Positions 26,910-35,001 of a stretch of DNA of 64,000 nt are shown in pieces. Under the pieces are notes generated by a model, which saw only the letters and a program-made list of their open reading frames with translations, did no database searches and was not told where the DNA came from. The stretch is from Chryseobacterium lathyri (lineage in GTDB: Bacteria > Bacteroidota > Bacteroidia > Flavobacteriales > Weeksellaceae). Position 1 is the stretch's first letter. Every line of letters starts with the position of its first letter. A program made the translations under genes and the position numbers. The stretch covers positions 362,313 to 426,312 of the forward strand of contig NZ_QNFY01000002.1 in the NCBI RefSeq assembly GCF_003290185.1, given 5' to 3'.

Positions 26910-26948
26910 AAAAAAATCCCTTTCAATTGTTTTGAAAGGGATTTTTTT
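26910..26948. terminator. Strong bidirectional terminator
   Basis: A 17-bp perfect inverted repeat (core ATCCCTTTCAA/TTGAAAGGGAT) with A and T runs on both sides lies between the convergent nitroreductase and hemE genes. Confidence 0.92.
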
Positions 26949-26960
26949 ATGATTTTTAAT

Positions 26961-27992
26961 TTAAAGATTCGGTTTCCAGTCAACAACCGCTCTGATGAAT
27001 GCTTCTGCGTTTTCAACGGGAATATTAGGTAAAATTCCGTGTCCGAGGTTAGCAATATATCTGTCTTTTCCAAAACGGTTGATCATCTCAGTTACCATTT
27101 TTTTGATGGTTTCCGGAGTAGAATGTAATCTTGCAGGATCAAAATTTCCCTGAAGCGTCATCGTATGGTTCGTTAATGTTCTTGCAAATTCCGGAGTAAT
27201 CGTCCAGTCCACACCCAAAGCAGATGCTTTAGACATCGTCATGTCCTCAAGAGCAAACCAGCATCCTTTTCCAAATACCACGACATGGGTAAGAGGGCTT
27301 AATGCTTCAACGATCTGATTGATATACTGCCATGAGAACTCCTGATAATCCGTAGGAGAAAGCATTCCACCCCATGAATCAAAAACCTGAACCGCAGAAA
27401 CTCCTTTTTCAACTTTTCTTTTTAAATATGCAATGGTAGTGTCTGTGATCTTCTGAAGCAGTAAATGAGCTGCTTCCGGCTGCTGGAAACAGAATGATTT
27501 TGCAATATCAAACGCTTTGCTTCCCTTTCCTTCCACACAATAGCACAGGATCGTCCATGGAGACCCCGCAAAACCGATCAATGGAATTTCATTATCCAGC
27601 TTTTGAAGAGTCAGTTCAATTGCATCAAAAACATAACCTAGCGTATCATTAACATCAGGAACTTCAATATTCTGCACCTGTTCCGCCGTTCTGATAGGAT
27701 TGTCCAGCCACGGGCCAACTGATTCCTTCATTTTGAAATCAATTCCCATTGCCTGAGGAACTACAAGAATGTCAGAGAAAAGGATCGCAGCATCCAACGG
27801 AAATCTTTTGATGGGCTGTATCGTGATTTCAGCAGCCAGCTCGGGAGTCTGACATCTTGTGAAGAAGTCATACTTATCCCGGAGAGCAATGAATTCCGGC
27901 AGATATCTTCCGGCCTGTCTCATCATCCATACCGGCGGTCTTTCTACAGTTTCTCCGCGGAGTGCTTTTAAATATAAGTCGTTTTTAATCAT
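26961..27992 (-). CDS. hemE: Uroporphyrinogen decarboxylase
   Basis: A 343-residue HemE, which removes four carboxyl groups from uroporphyrinogen III to give coproporphyrinogen III. The signature '[16 protein letters not shown]' holds the active-site arginines, and '[16 protein letters not shown]' holds the catalytic aspartate. 'GFAGSPWTI' and '[12 protein letters not shown]' are further family blocks. The length is normal. It is the last gene of a minus-strand haem operon, 66 bases after hemD. The gap holds a small GC-rich inverted element and no clear terminator. Confidence 0.97.
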   Translation of the reverse strand: MIKNDLYLKALRGETVERPPVWMMRQAGRYLPEFIALRDKYDFFTRCQTPELAAEITIQPIKRFPLDAAILFSDILVVPQAMGIDFKMKESVGPWLDNPIRTAEQVQNIEVPDVNDTLGYVFDAIELTLQKLDNEIPLIGFAGSPWTILCYCVEGKGSKAFDIAKSFCFQQPEAAHLLLQKITDTTIAYLKRKVEKGVSAVQVFDSWGGMLSPTDYQEFSWQYINQIVEALSPLTHVVVFGKGCWFALEDMTMSKASALGVDWTITPEFARTLTNHTMTLQGNFDPARLHSTPETIKKMVTEMINRFGKDRYIANLGHGILPNIPVENAEAFIRAVVDWKPNL

Positions 27993-28058
27993 AATTTATT
28001 TAAACTAATACGGCCGTTGCCGGCACTCATTATTTTTACCAGCCAGGCGTGCGGCTGT

Positions 28059-28730
28059 TTAAAGTTCCTTTTTTATCAATTCAAAAATGGAAGCCAGATT
28101 GTTTTCTTCTGATGTAAAGATTTCTTCTGTAGTGTGCTTTCTGAGCTCACCTGAGGTAGTTTCCCCGATGGAAAAAATCTTCATTCCTTCTAAAGAGTTG
28201 AGTTTTGCAAAACTACGAACTCCGCTTGGACTAAAAAAAACTGCAGCATGATATTTTTCAGGTACGGAAGGATAGAGCTCTTCGGTTTTATAAATCGTGA
28301 TCTTTTTGTAGCTGATATTCTGCAAAGGAAGATCATTATCCAGGACATCTATGGCAAGATTACCGCAGAAGTGAAGGAATTGTTCGTGCTGGCAGTTTCC
28401 GATGATAAATCTTGAAAGGGTTTCCGCATTTTTCAGAACTTTAAATGTTCCGAAACCGTGTTTTCTCAGTTCACGTTTCGTCTTTTCACCAACGCAATAT
28501 ATTTTATTGTAGTTTTTTGCTGTAAAATCCTCGTTGGGTTTAAACTGATTGTTGAAAAATGAAATCACTCCGTTGACACTGGTGAAAATCAGGGAATAAT
28601 TCTTTAAATCAAATGCAGCTGTTTTTATAGGCTCTGTCTTGATTACCTCAATACATTCAGCCGAAATATCCGATCCTAATTCTTTGGATAACAGCGAGGC
28701 ATCTATAATTTTGGTAAACAGAATTTTCAT
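28059..28730 (-). CDS. hemD: Uroporphyrinogen-III synthase
   Basis: A 223-residue HemD, the most divergent enzyme of the pathway. It cyclises hydroxymethylbilane with inversion of ring D. It shows the two-lobed pattern with 'LIFTSVNGVISFF' in the first half and 'AAVFFSPSGVRSF' plus 'FSIGETTSGELRKH' in the second. Placement between hemC/hemA and hemE supports the call. It begins 4 bases after the stop of the amidase gene, so the two are probably translated together. Confidence 0.9.
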   Translation of the reverse strand: MKILFTKIIDASLLSKELGSDISAECIEVIKTEPIKTAAFDLKNYSLIFTSVNGVISFFNNQFKPNEDFTAKNYNKIYCVGEKTKRELRKHGFGTFKVLKNAETLSRFIIGNCQHEQFLHFCGNLAIDVLDNDLPLQNISYKKITIYKTEELYPSVPEKYHAAVFFSPSGVRSFAKLNSLEGMKIFSIGETTSGELRKHTTEEIFTSEENNLASIFELIKKEL

Positions 28731-28734
28731 TAAA

Positions 28735-29391
28735 TTAAGGTTTGTCTTTTAAATGCAGATCAGTCACTAACAGTCTTACTTTCGTCATAAAATCTTTCCC
28801 CGGATCGTCTTTGACAGTAAAATAATCCGGATCCGTCTCTTTCCAAAGTTTAGAACCTCTGAATACACCATATTCTGAATGGCCTATCAGATATTCTATA
28901 TTGTATTTTTTAGTCAAATGCCTAATCAGCTGAGCATTGGATAAAACCTGTTTTTCTGTAAGCGGCTGCTTCCTGCTTCCTATATTTTCAATGCCGATTG
29001 CACAGTAATTAAGGCCTATCGTGTGTCTTGCAAACATATTAGGCTCCATAAGCTGGTAAATGGTGCCATCCCGGTCTACAATAAACTGCGAAGAGACATT
29101 TAAAGTGCTCTGTTTCTTTAAAACATTTCTGGCAGATTCCAGGTGAGTTTTATTGAAATATTTATAATTGGTTTCAACAGTCCCTCCTGCAGTATAATGC
29201 AGAACAATTATTTTAGGAGAAATTGTTGGTGAGTTTTGTACAATATGATGATGATCTTTAAGGTACTCCAAACTTAAACGGACTCTCTCCTGAGAATAAT
29301 CGATAGGCTTGCTGACGATTTTAAACTCGTTGGTTTGAGCTTTCGTATAACATGATAACAATACAAATAAAGCATAGATGAGGTTTTTCAT
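28735..29391 (-). CDS. Secreted N-acetylmuramoyl-L-alanine amidase (Amidase_2)
   Basis: A 218-residue exported zinc amidase. The signal peptide is at 1-18 (ending TKA). The Amidase_2 fold is shown by 'KIIVLHYTAGG' (first zinc His), 'SSQFIVDRDGTIYQL', 'NYCAIGIENIG', 'YLIGHSEY' and 'DPGKDF'. It cleaves the bond between muramic acid and L-alanine in peptidoglycan or in recycled muropeptides. It sits inside the haem operon between hemD (4 bases away) and the DUF1287 gene (9 bases away). The placement is odd but the reading frames are intact. Confidence 0.9.
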   Translation of the reverse strand: MKNLIYALFVLLSCYTKAQTNEFKIVSKPIDYSQERVRLSLEYLKDHHHIVQNSPTISPKIIVLHYTAGGTVETNYKYFNKTHLESARNVLKKQSTLNVSSQFIVDRDGTIYQLMEPNMFARHTIGLNYCAIGIENIGSRKQPLTEKQVLSNAQLIRHLTKKYNIEYLIGHSEYGVFRGSKLWKETDPDYFTVKDDPGKDFMTKVRLLVTDLHLKDKP

Positions 29392-29400
29392 AAAAGCAGC

Positions 29401-29982
29401 TTATTTGGGGTATTGATAATGTCCTGTGATGGTATATTTAAAGAGACAGTCTTCCAAAACCTGTCCGCCTCCTATATTATGCACAATCAGGAATCTTTTT
29501 CCGTCAGCAGATTTTTTATTGACGACAATTCCGATGTGCGTCAGGTTTCCCGGTAAAATCCACGTTACAATATCTCCCGGAACATAAAGTGCAGGATTGG
29601 TTTCAGTAGATTTTACTTTTCCAAATTTAGAAAAAAATACGGCAAGATTGGGAACCCTTCTGTGATCAATATTCGTGTCAGGTTTTTTTAATCCCCAGGT
29701 TTTCGGATACTTTGAAAAGTTCTTTACCATATCCTCATGTACTTCTTTTTGCAGATCAATACCGAGTTTTCTATAGGCTCTTATAATAACATCTGTGCAA
29801 ACTCCTTTGTCAGCCGGGACATCACCGTTGGGATATTTGAGGACAAAATAGGCAGGATCGTACTTAACGGAGCCGTCTATTAGCGTCAAAGCAGAACTGG
29901 ACAGCTGAAGCCCAAATTTATTCTGCGCATTTGCAATAAATGCACAAAATAGAAATATGAATAAAAAAAAGGATTTTTTCAT
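29401..29982 (-). CDS. Secreted DUF1287 protein (NlpC/P60-like fold)
   Basis: A 193-residue exported DUF1287 protein, a family related to E. coli YijF. The start at 29982 (MKKSFFLFIFLF...) gives a clean signal peptide ending NAQ. The longer frame from 30012 would add a charged 10-residue leader before it. Family blocks are 'DKGVCTDVIIRAYRKLGID', 'DHRRVPNLAVFF', 'YVPGDIVTW' and 'LTHIGIVV'. The Cys and His in the first and last of these are arranged as in NlpC/P60 peptidases. It is probably a cell-wall peptidase or amidase and is adjacent to the Amidase_2 gene. The reaction is not established. Confidence 0.88.
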   Translation of the reverse strand: MKKSFFLFIFLFCAFIANAQNKFGLQLSSSALTLIDGSVKYDPAYFVLKYPNGDVPADKGVCTDVIIRAYRKLGIDLQKEVHEDMVKNFSKYPKTWGLKKPDTNIDHRRVPNLAVFFSKFGKVKSTETNPALYVPGDIVTWILPGNLTHIGIVVNKKSADGKRFLIVHNIGGGQVLEDCLFKYTITGHYQYPK

Positions 29983-30027
29983 TGTTCTGCACTTACGAAT
30001 ATAAACGTTCAATCTGTTTAAAAATTC

Positions 30028-30936
30028 TTAATACGAATTCTTAATTTCAGTCATCAGTTCTTTTCCGCCGTTTTCAAGAACGATTTTGGCGAACTTCTCT
30101 CCAAAATTTTCAGTGTCATTATATTCAAAGTTCTCATCGGTAGCAATACAGTTTTTGCCATCCAATGAGCAAAGAGCGGCTTTGAAGCGGATCTGGTTTT
30201 CGATCATCTCAGCAAAAGCTCCGATTGGGGCGGTGCATCCGCCTTCCAGTGTGCTCAGGAAATTTCTTTCGATCTCTACACAGATCTGGGTTTTCTTATG
30301 ATTAATCTGGCTTAGGATTTCATTGATCTCTGTTTTATCAGAATGTCCGGCAACAGCAATGACTCCCTGCGAAGCAGCCGGGATCATTAGCGGAAGCATT
30401 TCATAATCAATGTCCATTTTCATTCTTTTGATTCCTGCCAGAGAAAGAATAGTAGCATCAAAATCTCCTTCTTCCAGTTTCTGGAGACGGGTCTGGATAT
30501 TCCCGCGGATATCAGAAAACTCAGCATGAGGATAATTCTTTAACCAGAATGCTCTTCTTCTTAAGCTGCTTGTGGCTAGCTTAAGTTCATGGAACTCTTT
30601 ATTTCTTGAAGATTCTTTTCTGATCAGTACGTCCTGAGGGAAATCTCTTTCCAGGTAAGCAACGATCTCGATATTTTGAGGCAGTTGCGTCGGAACATCC
30701 TTTAAAGAGTGAACGGCAATATCAATTTCGTTATTCAATAGAGCAACATCAAGGTCTCTTGTAAAAACCCCGGTGATTCCTAATGAATAAAGTGGTTGAT
30801 TTAAGTTTTTGTCGCCGGAAGATACAATAGGAACAATTTCCGTTAAATAATTACGATTTTGAAGGTTCCTGGCAACCTCTCTTGCCTGCCAAAGTGCCAA
30901 TGCGGAATTTCTTGTTCCGATTCTAATGCTTTTCAT
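30028..30936 (-). CDS. hemC: Hydroxymethylbilane synthase (porphobilinogen deaminase)
   Basis: A 302-residue HemC, which joins four porphobilinogens into the linear tetrapyrrole. It has 'IGTRNSALALWQA' at the start, 'HSLKDVPTQLP', 'SSLRRRAFWL' and the dipyrromethane-cofactor cysteine in 'EGGCTAPIGA' near residue 236. The start at 30936 (MKSIRIGTRN) is chosen because family members begin just before 'IGTR'. It overlaps hemA by 14 bases. The ORF extends to 30960, deeper into hemA. Confidence 0.96.
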   Translation of the reverse strand: MKSIRIGTRNSALALWQAREVARNLQNRNYLTEIVPIVSSGDKNLNQPLYSLGITGVFTRDLDVALLNNEIDIAVHSLKDVPTQLPQNIEIVAYLERDFPQDVLIRKESSRNKEFHELKLATSSLRRRAFWLKNYPHAEFSDIRGNIQTRLQKLEEGDFDATILSLAGIKRMKMDIDYEMLPLMIPAASQGVIAVAGHSDKTEINEILSQINHKKTQICVEIERNFLSTLEGGCTAPIGAFAEMIENQIRFKAALCSLDGKNCIATDENFEYNDTENFGEKFAKIVLENGGKELMTEIKNSY

Positions 30937-32197
30937 TGAATTCGTTGTTTGGTTGTTCAACTAATATTTCGTGCATTAATTTACTAATTTCTTCGGCTTT
31001 TAAAGGATTGTCGATGATAAATTTTGCAAAACGGTTGGTGATTTTCTGAATCATTTTGTCAGAAAGCTCCATGTCCGTGATGTTTATGTATTTATTTTTT
31101 TTATAAAAATTATGCATTTCATTGCGTTCCATATTCTTGAGAACAGCTTTGAAATGGTGAATATTGGGTGCCAGCTTTCTCTTTTTTTCCCATTCCAGAA
31201 ACTCTTTCATCAGCTCTTTAATGATTTTTTCAGCTTTTGGAATTTCTTTTTCCCGCTGCTGAATCGTTTCCTGGATTTGTTTGGAAAGCTCATCTACATC
31301 AATCAGGGTTACATTTTCATTCTCGGTAACATTTTTTTCAACGTTGTGAGGAATAGAAAGGTCGATCACCAAGGTTTCTTTCCCGTTCGGGAAATGAGAT
31401 TTGTTGATGATAGGATGTTTGGCTCCTGTGGCAACAATAAGAATGTCCGTGTTTTTTAATTCCCTGTCAAAATCAGAATAATCAACATGAGGAATACTGT
31501 ATTTCTGGGAAATTTTTTCAGCTTTTTCCTGAGTTCTGTTAGCAATTTTAATTTTTGGCTGATAGACATGTTTGACCAGGTTTTCAACCGTATTTTGCCC
31601 GATCTCACCCACACCCAAAAGAAGAATGTTCTTTTCTGTAATTTTCTTCTGGCTGTTTAAAATATAATGAACGGCAGCATAAGACACAGAAGCGGCTCCG
31701 TTGGAAATTCCTGTCTCATTTTTAATTCTTTTCGAAATCTGGATCGCTGCATTGATGGCTCTTTCCAGATATGGATTGGAATTCTGTCTTTCTTTTTTAA
31801 AACGGCTGTATGCTTTTTTGATTTGTCCGATGATCTCAAAATCTCCGATAATCTGGCTTTCCAGTCCGGCTGCCACCCTGAAAAGATGGATAAGGGCCTC
31901 TTCTTTGGTCAGAATATTGGCAAACTGAAGAAAATCTGTAAGGTTTACTCCGATTGTCTTGCAGTATTCTTCTGCAACCAGGAGATAATTTGGAGAAGTG
32001 GTATAGATCTCGGTTCTGTTACAGGTAGAAACCACAAATGCATCTCCTAAATCCATAGTATGGACCCTGGCGACAAAATTCTTGATGTTATCATCAAAAA
32101 ATGCAAACTTCCCTCTCGTTTCCACATCAGCCTTTTCATAGCTAATGGAAAGTACAGCAAAGTTTGAGGTCTGATGGATATTGGAATACTGTAACAT
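30923..32197 (-). CDS. hemA: Glutamyl-tRNA reductase
   Basis: A 424-residue GluTR, which reduces glutamyl-tRNA(Glu) to glutamate-1-semialdehyde, the committed C5-pathway step of haem synthesis. The catalytic Cys is in 'VVSTCNRTEIY'. 'RVAAGLESQIIGDFEI' and 'LLLGVGEIGQNTVENL' mark the substrate and NADPH regions. A C-terminal dimerisation helix region follows from about residue 320. It is the first gene of the operon and has a promoter box very close to its start. Confidence 0.97.
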   Translation of the reverse strand: MLQYSNIHQTSNFAVLSISYEKADVETRGKFAFFDDNIKNFVARVHTMDLGDAFVVSTCNRTEIYTTSPNYLLVAEEYCKTIGVNLTDFLQFANILTKEEALIHLFRVAAGLESQIIGDFEIIGQIKKAYSRFKKERQNSNPYLERAINAAIQISKRIKNETGISNGAASVSYAAVHYILNSQKKITEKNILLLGVGEIGQNTVENLVKHVYQPKIKIANRTQEKAEKISQKYSIPHVDYSDFDRELKNTDILIVATGAKHPIINKSHFPNGKETLVIDLSIPHNVEKNVTENENVTLIDVDELSKQIQETIQQREKEIPKAEKIIKELMKEFLEWEKKRKLAPNIHHFKAVLKNMERNEMHNFYKKNKYINITDMELSDKMIQKITNRFAKFIIDNPLKAEEISKLMHEILVEQPNNEFNEKH

Positions 32198-32205
32198 AAG
32201 CAGCG

Positions 32206-32213
32206 CAAATTTA
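32206..32213 (-). promoter_or_regulatory. -7 element of the haem operon
   Basis: TAAATTTG on the minus strand, only 8 bases before the hemA ATG. If transcription starts about 6 bases downstream of it, the mRNA is nearly leaderless. Confidence 0.45.
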
Positions 32214-32561
32214 CGGATTTTTTAATTAACCATTCTCTGATAATGTATATGATAATTATCGTGAAAAACTATGGTGATAAGGAAGAAAAAAGAAGTAGGA
32301 AGAGAAAGCTTCTAAGTTTATAAAATAGCTCGTAGCGTAGAAATATTTTATAATCAACCTATTATAATCTTGCTGATGTTATTTTATTGCTTTTAACGGA
32401 GGTGTTTTTATCTTTCGGCTCTGTCTTTCCTCCCCGGTCAATTTTAGTTTAAATCAGGCTCCGTAAATGATTAAATCAAAAGTTAATAAACAATTGTGAA
32501 TTTTAATAAAATTTTAACCAAATTATATTCATGTTAAATTTCTTTAGTGGTGTTAAATTTA

Positions 32562-32569
32562 TATCTTTG
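32562..32569 (+). promoter_or_regulatory. -7 element of the mre operon
   Basis: TATCTTTG fits TAnnTTTG and lies 24 bases before the mreB start. The -33 box is not clear. Confidence 0.5.
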
Positions 32570-32593
32570 TAATCTTAAAATCAGAAGAAAAAT

Positions 32594-33619
32594 ATGAGTT
32601 TATTTGATATGTTTACGCAAGAAATTGCGATAGACCTTGGTACTGCCAATACCCTTATCATCCATAATAATAAAATTGTTATAGATCAACCGTCAATTGT
32701 TGCAATTGAACGTTCTACGGGTAGGCCGATTGCCGTCGGTGAGCAGGCTAAGCATATGCAGGGTAAAACTCATGAGGACATCAAAACAATCCGTCCATTG
32801 AAAGATGGTGTTATTGCAGATTTCCACGCTTCTGAACACATGATTAAGGAATTTATCAAAAAGATTCCCGGAATTAAAGGCAGATTTATTCAGCCGGCAC
32901 TAAGAATCGTTATCTGTATCCCTTCCGGTATTACTGAAGTTGAGAAGAGAGCGGTAAGAGATTCTGCTCAGAAAGTAAACGCAAAAGAAGTAAGACTGAT
33001 CTACGAGCCAATGGCTGCAGCAATAGGAGTTGGAATCGATGTGCAGAAACCTGAAGGTAATATGATCATCGACATAGGTGGTGGTACTACGGAAATTGCG
33101 GTTGTAGCTTTAGGAGGTATTGTATGTGACAAATCTGTGAAAATTGCAGGTGATGTATTTACAAATGACATTGCTTACTATCTGAGAACTCACCATAATC
33201 TTTACATTGGGGAAAGAACAGCTGAAAGAATTAAAATTGAAGTTGGTTCCGCAGTGGAAGATCTTGATGTTGATATTGAAGATATCCCGGTACAGGGTAG
33301 AGACCTTATTACAGGAAAGCCAAAAGAGATCATGGTAGGATATAAGGAAATTGCACGTGCATTGGACAAATCTATCATCAGAATTGAAGACGCTGTAATG
33401 GAAACACTTTCTCTTACTCCGCCGGAATTGGCTGCCGATATTTATAAAACGGGTATCTATCTTGCTGGTGGAGGTGCTTTATTGAGAGGCCTTGCGGACA
33501 GATTGCACAAAAAAACCGGTCTTCCTGTATTTGTTGCAGAAGATCCGTTGAGAGCTGTTGTTCGTGGAACAGGTATTGCCCTTAAGAATATGGATAAATT
33601 CAATTTCTTAATTAAATAA
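32594..33619 (+). CDS. mreB: Rod shape-determining protein MreB
   Basis: A 341-residue bacterial actin. Its filaments position the elongation machinery under the inner membrane. Actin-fold blocks are 'IDLGTANTLI' (phosphate 1), 'MIIDIGGGTTEIAV' (phosphate 2) and 'YLAGGGALLRGL' (adenosine). The length is standard. It is the first of five genes in order mreB-mreC-mreD-mrdA-rodA. The 28-base gap to mreC has no terminator. Confidence 0.98.
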   Translation: MSLFDMFTQEIAIDLGTANTLIIHNNKIVIDQPSIVAIERSTGRPIAVGEQAKHMQGKTHEDIKTIRPLKDGVIADFHASEHMIKEFIKKIPGIKGRFIQPALRIVICIPSGITEVEKRAVRDSAQKVNAKEVRLIYEPMAAAIGVGIDVQKPEGNMIIDIGGGTTEIAVVALGGIVCDKSVKIAGDVFTNDIAYYLRTHHNLYIGERTAERIKIEVGSAVEDLDVDIEDIPVQGRDLITGKPKEIMVGYKEIARALDKSIIRIEDAVMETLSLTPPELAADIYKTGIYLAGGGALLRGLADRLHKKTGLPVFVAEDPLRAVVRGTGIALKNMDKFNFLIK

Positions 33620-33647
33620 TTTTAACCTTTTACGACTATATATCTGA

Positions 33648-34502
33648 ATGGGATTTTTGCTGAGACTATTTTCGAAGAACGCCCTTTTTGTCTTCTTTAT
33701 ATTCCTGCAGATTGTTGCTCTGGTTCTGATATTCTCTAAAAATGCCATGCAGAAATCATGGGTAGCTGGCCAGTCGGCTGCGCTGAATTCATGGATTTCG
33801 GGGTATATTGATGAAGGAGTTTCATATCTGAAGCTGAAGCAGATCAATGAAGATCTTGTTGCCCAGAACAAAGCCCTGATGACCCAGCTTTATGGCAAAG
33901 AAGGGGCAAAAAATCCTGTATTCAGAAAAGTACATGATACATTAGGCGGTGGCCAGATCTATACCTTTGTAGATGGCGAAATCGTCTTTAACAGTATCAA
34001 CAGAAGAAATAATTATTTTACAATTAATCGTGGCCGCAGAGACGGTGTTTTTCCTCAGATGGGCGTAATGGCTCCTAAAGGGATTGCCGGAATTGTAATC
34101 AATTCTACGGACAGCTATGCTTTGGTTCAGTCTGTTCTGAGTGTTAACAGGATCAGAATCAACGCTTCGTTGAAAAATTCAGGATATTTCGGAACTTTAA
34201 CATGGAATGGTGATAATTCAAGAGTAATGCATCTTGCAGACATCCCTAAATATGTAGCCTTAAAAGTAGGTGATACCGTTGTTACAGACGGTAAATCAGC
34301 TATTTTCCCTAAAGGGGTAATGATTGGTACTATTGCCGGATATTCTGTAGACAATAAAACAGGTTTCTGGGATATCTCGGTAGAGCTAAGTGAAAAAATG
34401 GGAGCTTTAAGCAAAGTATTTGTTGTAAAGAACCTTAAAAAAGCTGAGGTACAGAGAATTCAGGATACATTGCAGACCGTAATAAAAAAAGAAAATGATT
34501 AG
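33648..34502 (+). CDS. mreC: Rod shape-determining protein MreC
   Basis: A 284-residue bitopic protein: one transmembrane helix (about 11-30), a coiled coil (about 55-85) and the double beta-barrel periplasmic domain ('NYFTINRGRRDGVFPQMGVMAP', 'GIAGIVI', 'VGDTVVTDG', 'PKGVMIGTI'). MreC links MreB to the penicillin-binding proteins. Its stop overlaps the mreD start by 8 bases (ATGATTAG), so translation is probably coupled. Confidence 0.96.
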   Translation: MGFLLRLFSKNALFVFFIFLQIVALVLIFSKNAMQKSWVAGQSAALNSWISGYIDEGVSYLKLKQINEDLVAQNKALMTQLYGKEGAKNPVFRKVHDTLGGGQIYTFVDGEIVFNSINRRNNYFTINRGRRDGVFPQMGVMAPKGIAGIVINSTDSYALVQSVLSVNRIRINASLKNSGYFGTLTWNGDNSRVMHLADIPKYVALKVGDTVVTDGKSAIFPKGVMIGTIAGYSVDNKTGFWDISVELSEKMGALSKVFVVKNLKKAEVQRIQDTLQTVIKKEND

Positions 34503-35001
34503 CAGGACTCTATTTACCGATATATTGATCATGATCTTCCTGGTTGCATTACAGATTTTTGTACTGAACAGGATCACTATTTTCGGAAAGTACACCCCGG
34601 TTCTTTATCCGGTATTCGTCATGTTTTATCCTTTCTTCAGAAATAAATATCAGTTTTTAGCTTTAAGCTTTTTAATAGGACTTTCTGTAGACGCATTCCT
34701 TTACTCATGGGGAATCAATGCTTTTGCAACAACGCTGATCGCCTATTTCAGAACTTTGATTTTCAGAACTTCCACAGATACTTCTACAGACTTTTTCTCT
34801 TTTCAGTCCCTTCAATGGGCGCAGTTTTTACTGTTTCTGTTTTCGAGTATCTTCCTGCATCAGCTTTTAGTGCAGTACATAGAATTTTTTAAATTTAGCC
34901 GTTTTTTTGAAATATTACTTAATGTGGTGATCACAAGTATAATTTCCTTTATATTTATAGTGGTTTACGCATTAATATTTAAAATCAAACAAAAAGTTTG
35001 A
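34495..35001 (+). CDS. mreD: Rod shape-determining membrane protein MreD
   Basis: A 168-residue protein with five or six transmembrane helices, the size of Bacteroidetes MreD. The sequence has few fixed motifs ('TPVLYPVFVMFYPF', 'FLIGLSVDAF' are typical). The operon position and overlaps settle the call. It overlaps mreC at the start and shares its TGA with the TTG start of mrdA. Confidence 0.92.
   Translation: MISRTLFTDILIMIFLVALQIFVLNRITIFGKYTPVLYPVFVMFYPFFRNKYQFLALSFLIGLSVDAFLYSWGINAFATTLIAYFRTLIFRTSTDTSTDFFSFQSLQWAQFLLFLFSSIFLHQLLVQYIEFFKFSRFFEILLNVVITSIISFIFIVVYALIFKIKQKV

Larger units (their letters stand above)
32198..32593. other. 396-base divergent intergenic region hemA / mreB
   Basis: It holds the hemA and mreB promoter boxes near its ends. 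In the middle, TTATAAAATA (32318-32327) and TATTTTATAA (32344-32353) form a 10-bp inverted repeat around a 16-base loop that contains GCTCGTAGCG. A C/T-rich tract with TCTGTCTTTCCTCCCC follows. No ORF or tRNA-like fold was found. Confidence 0.6.
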
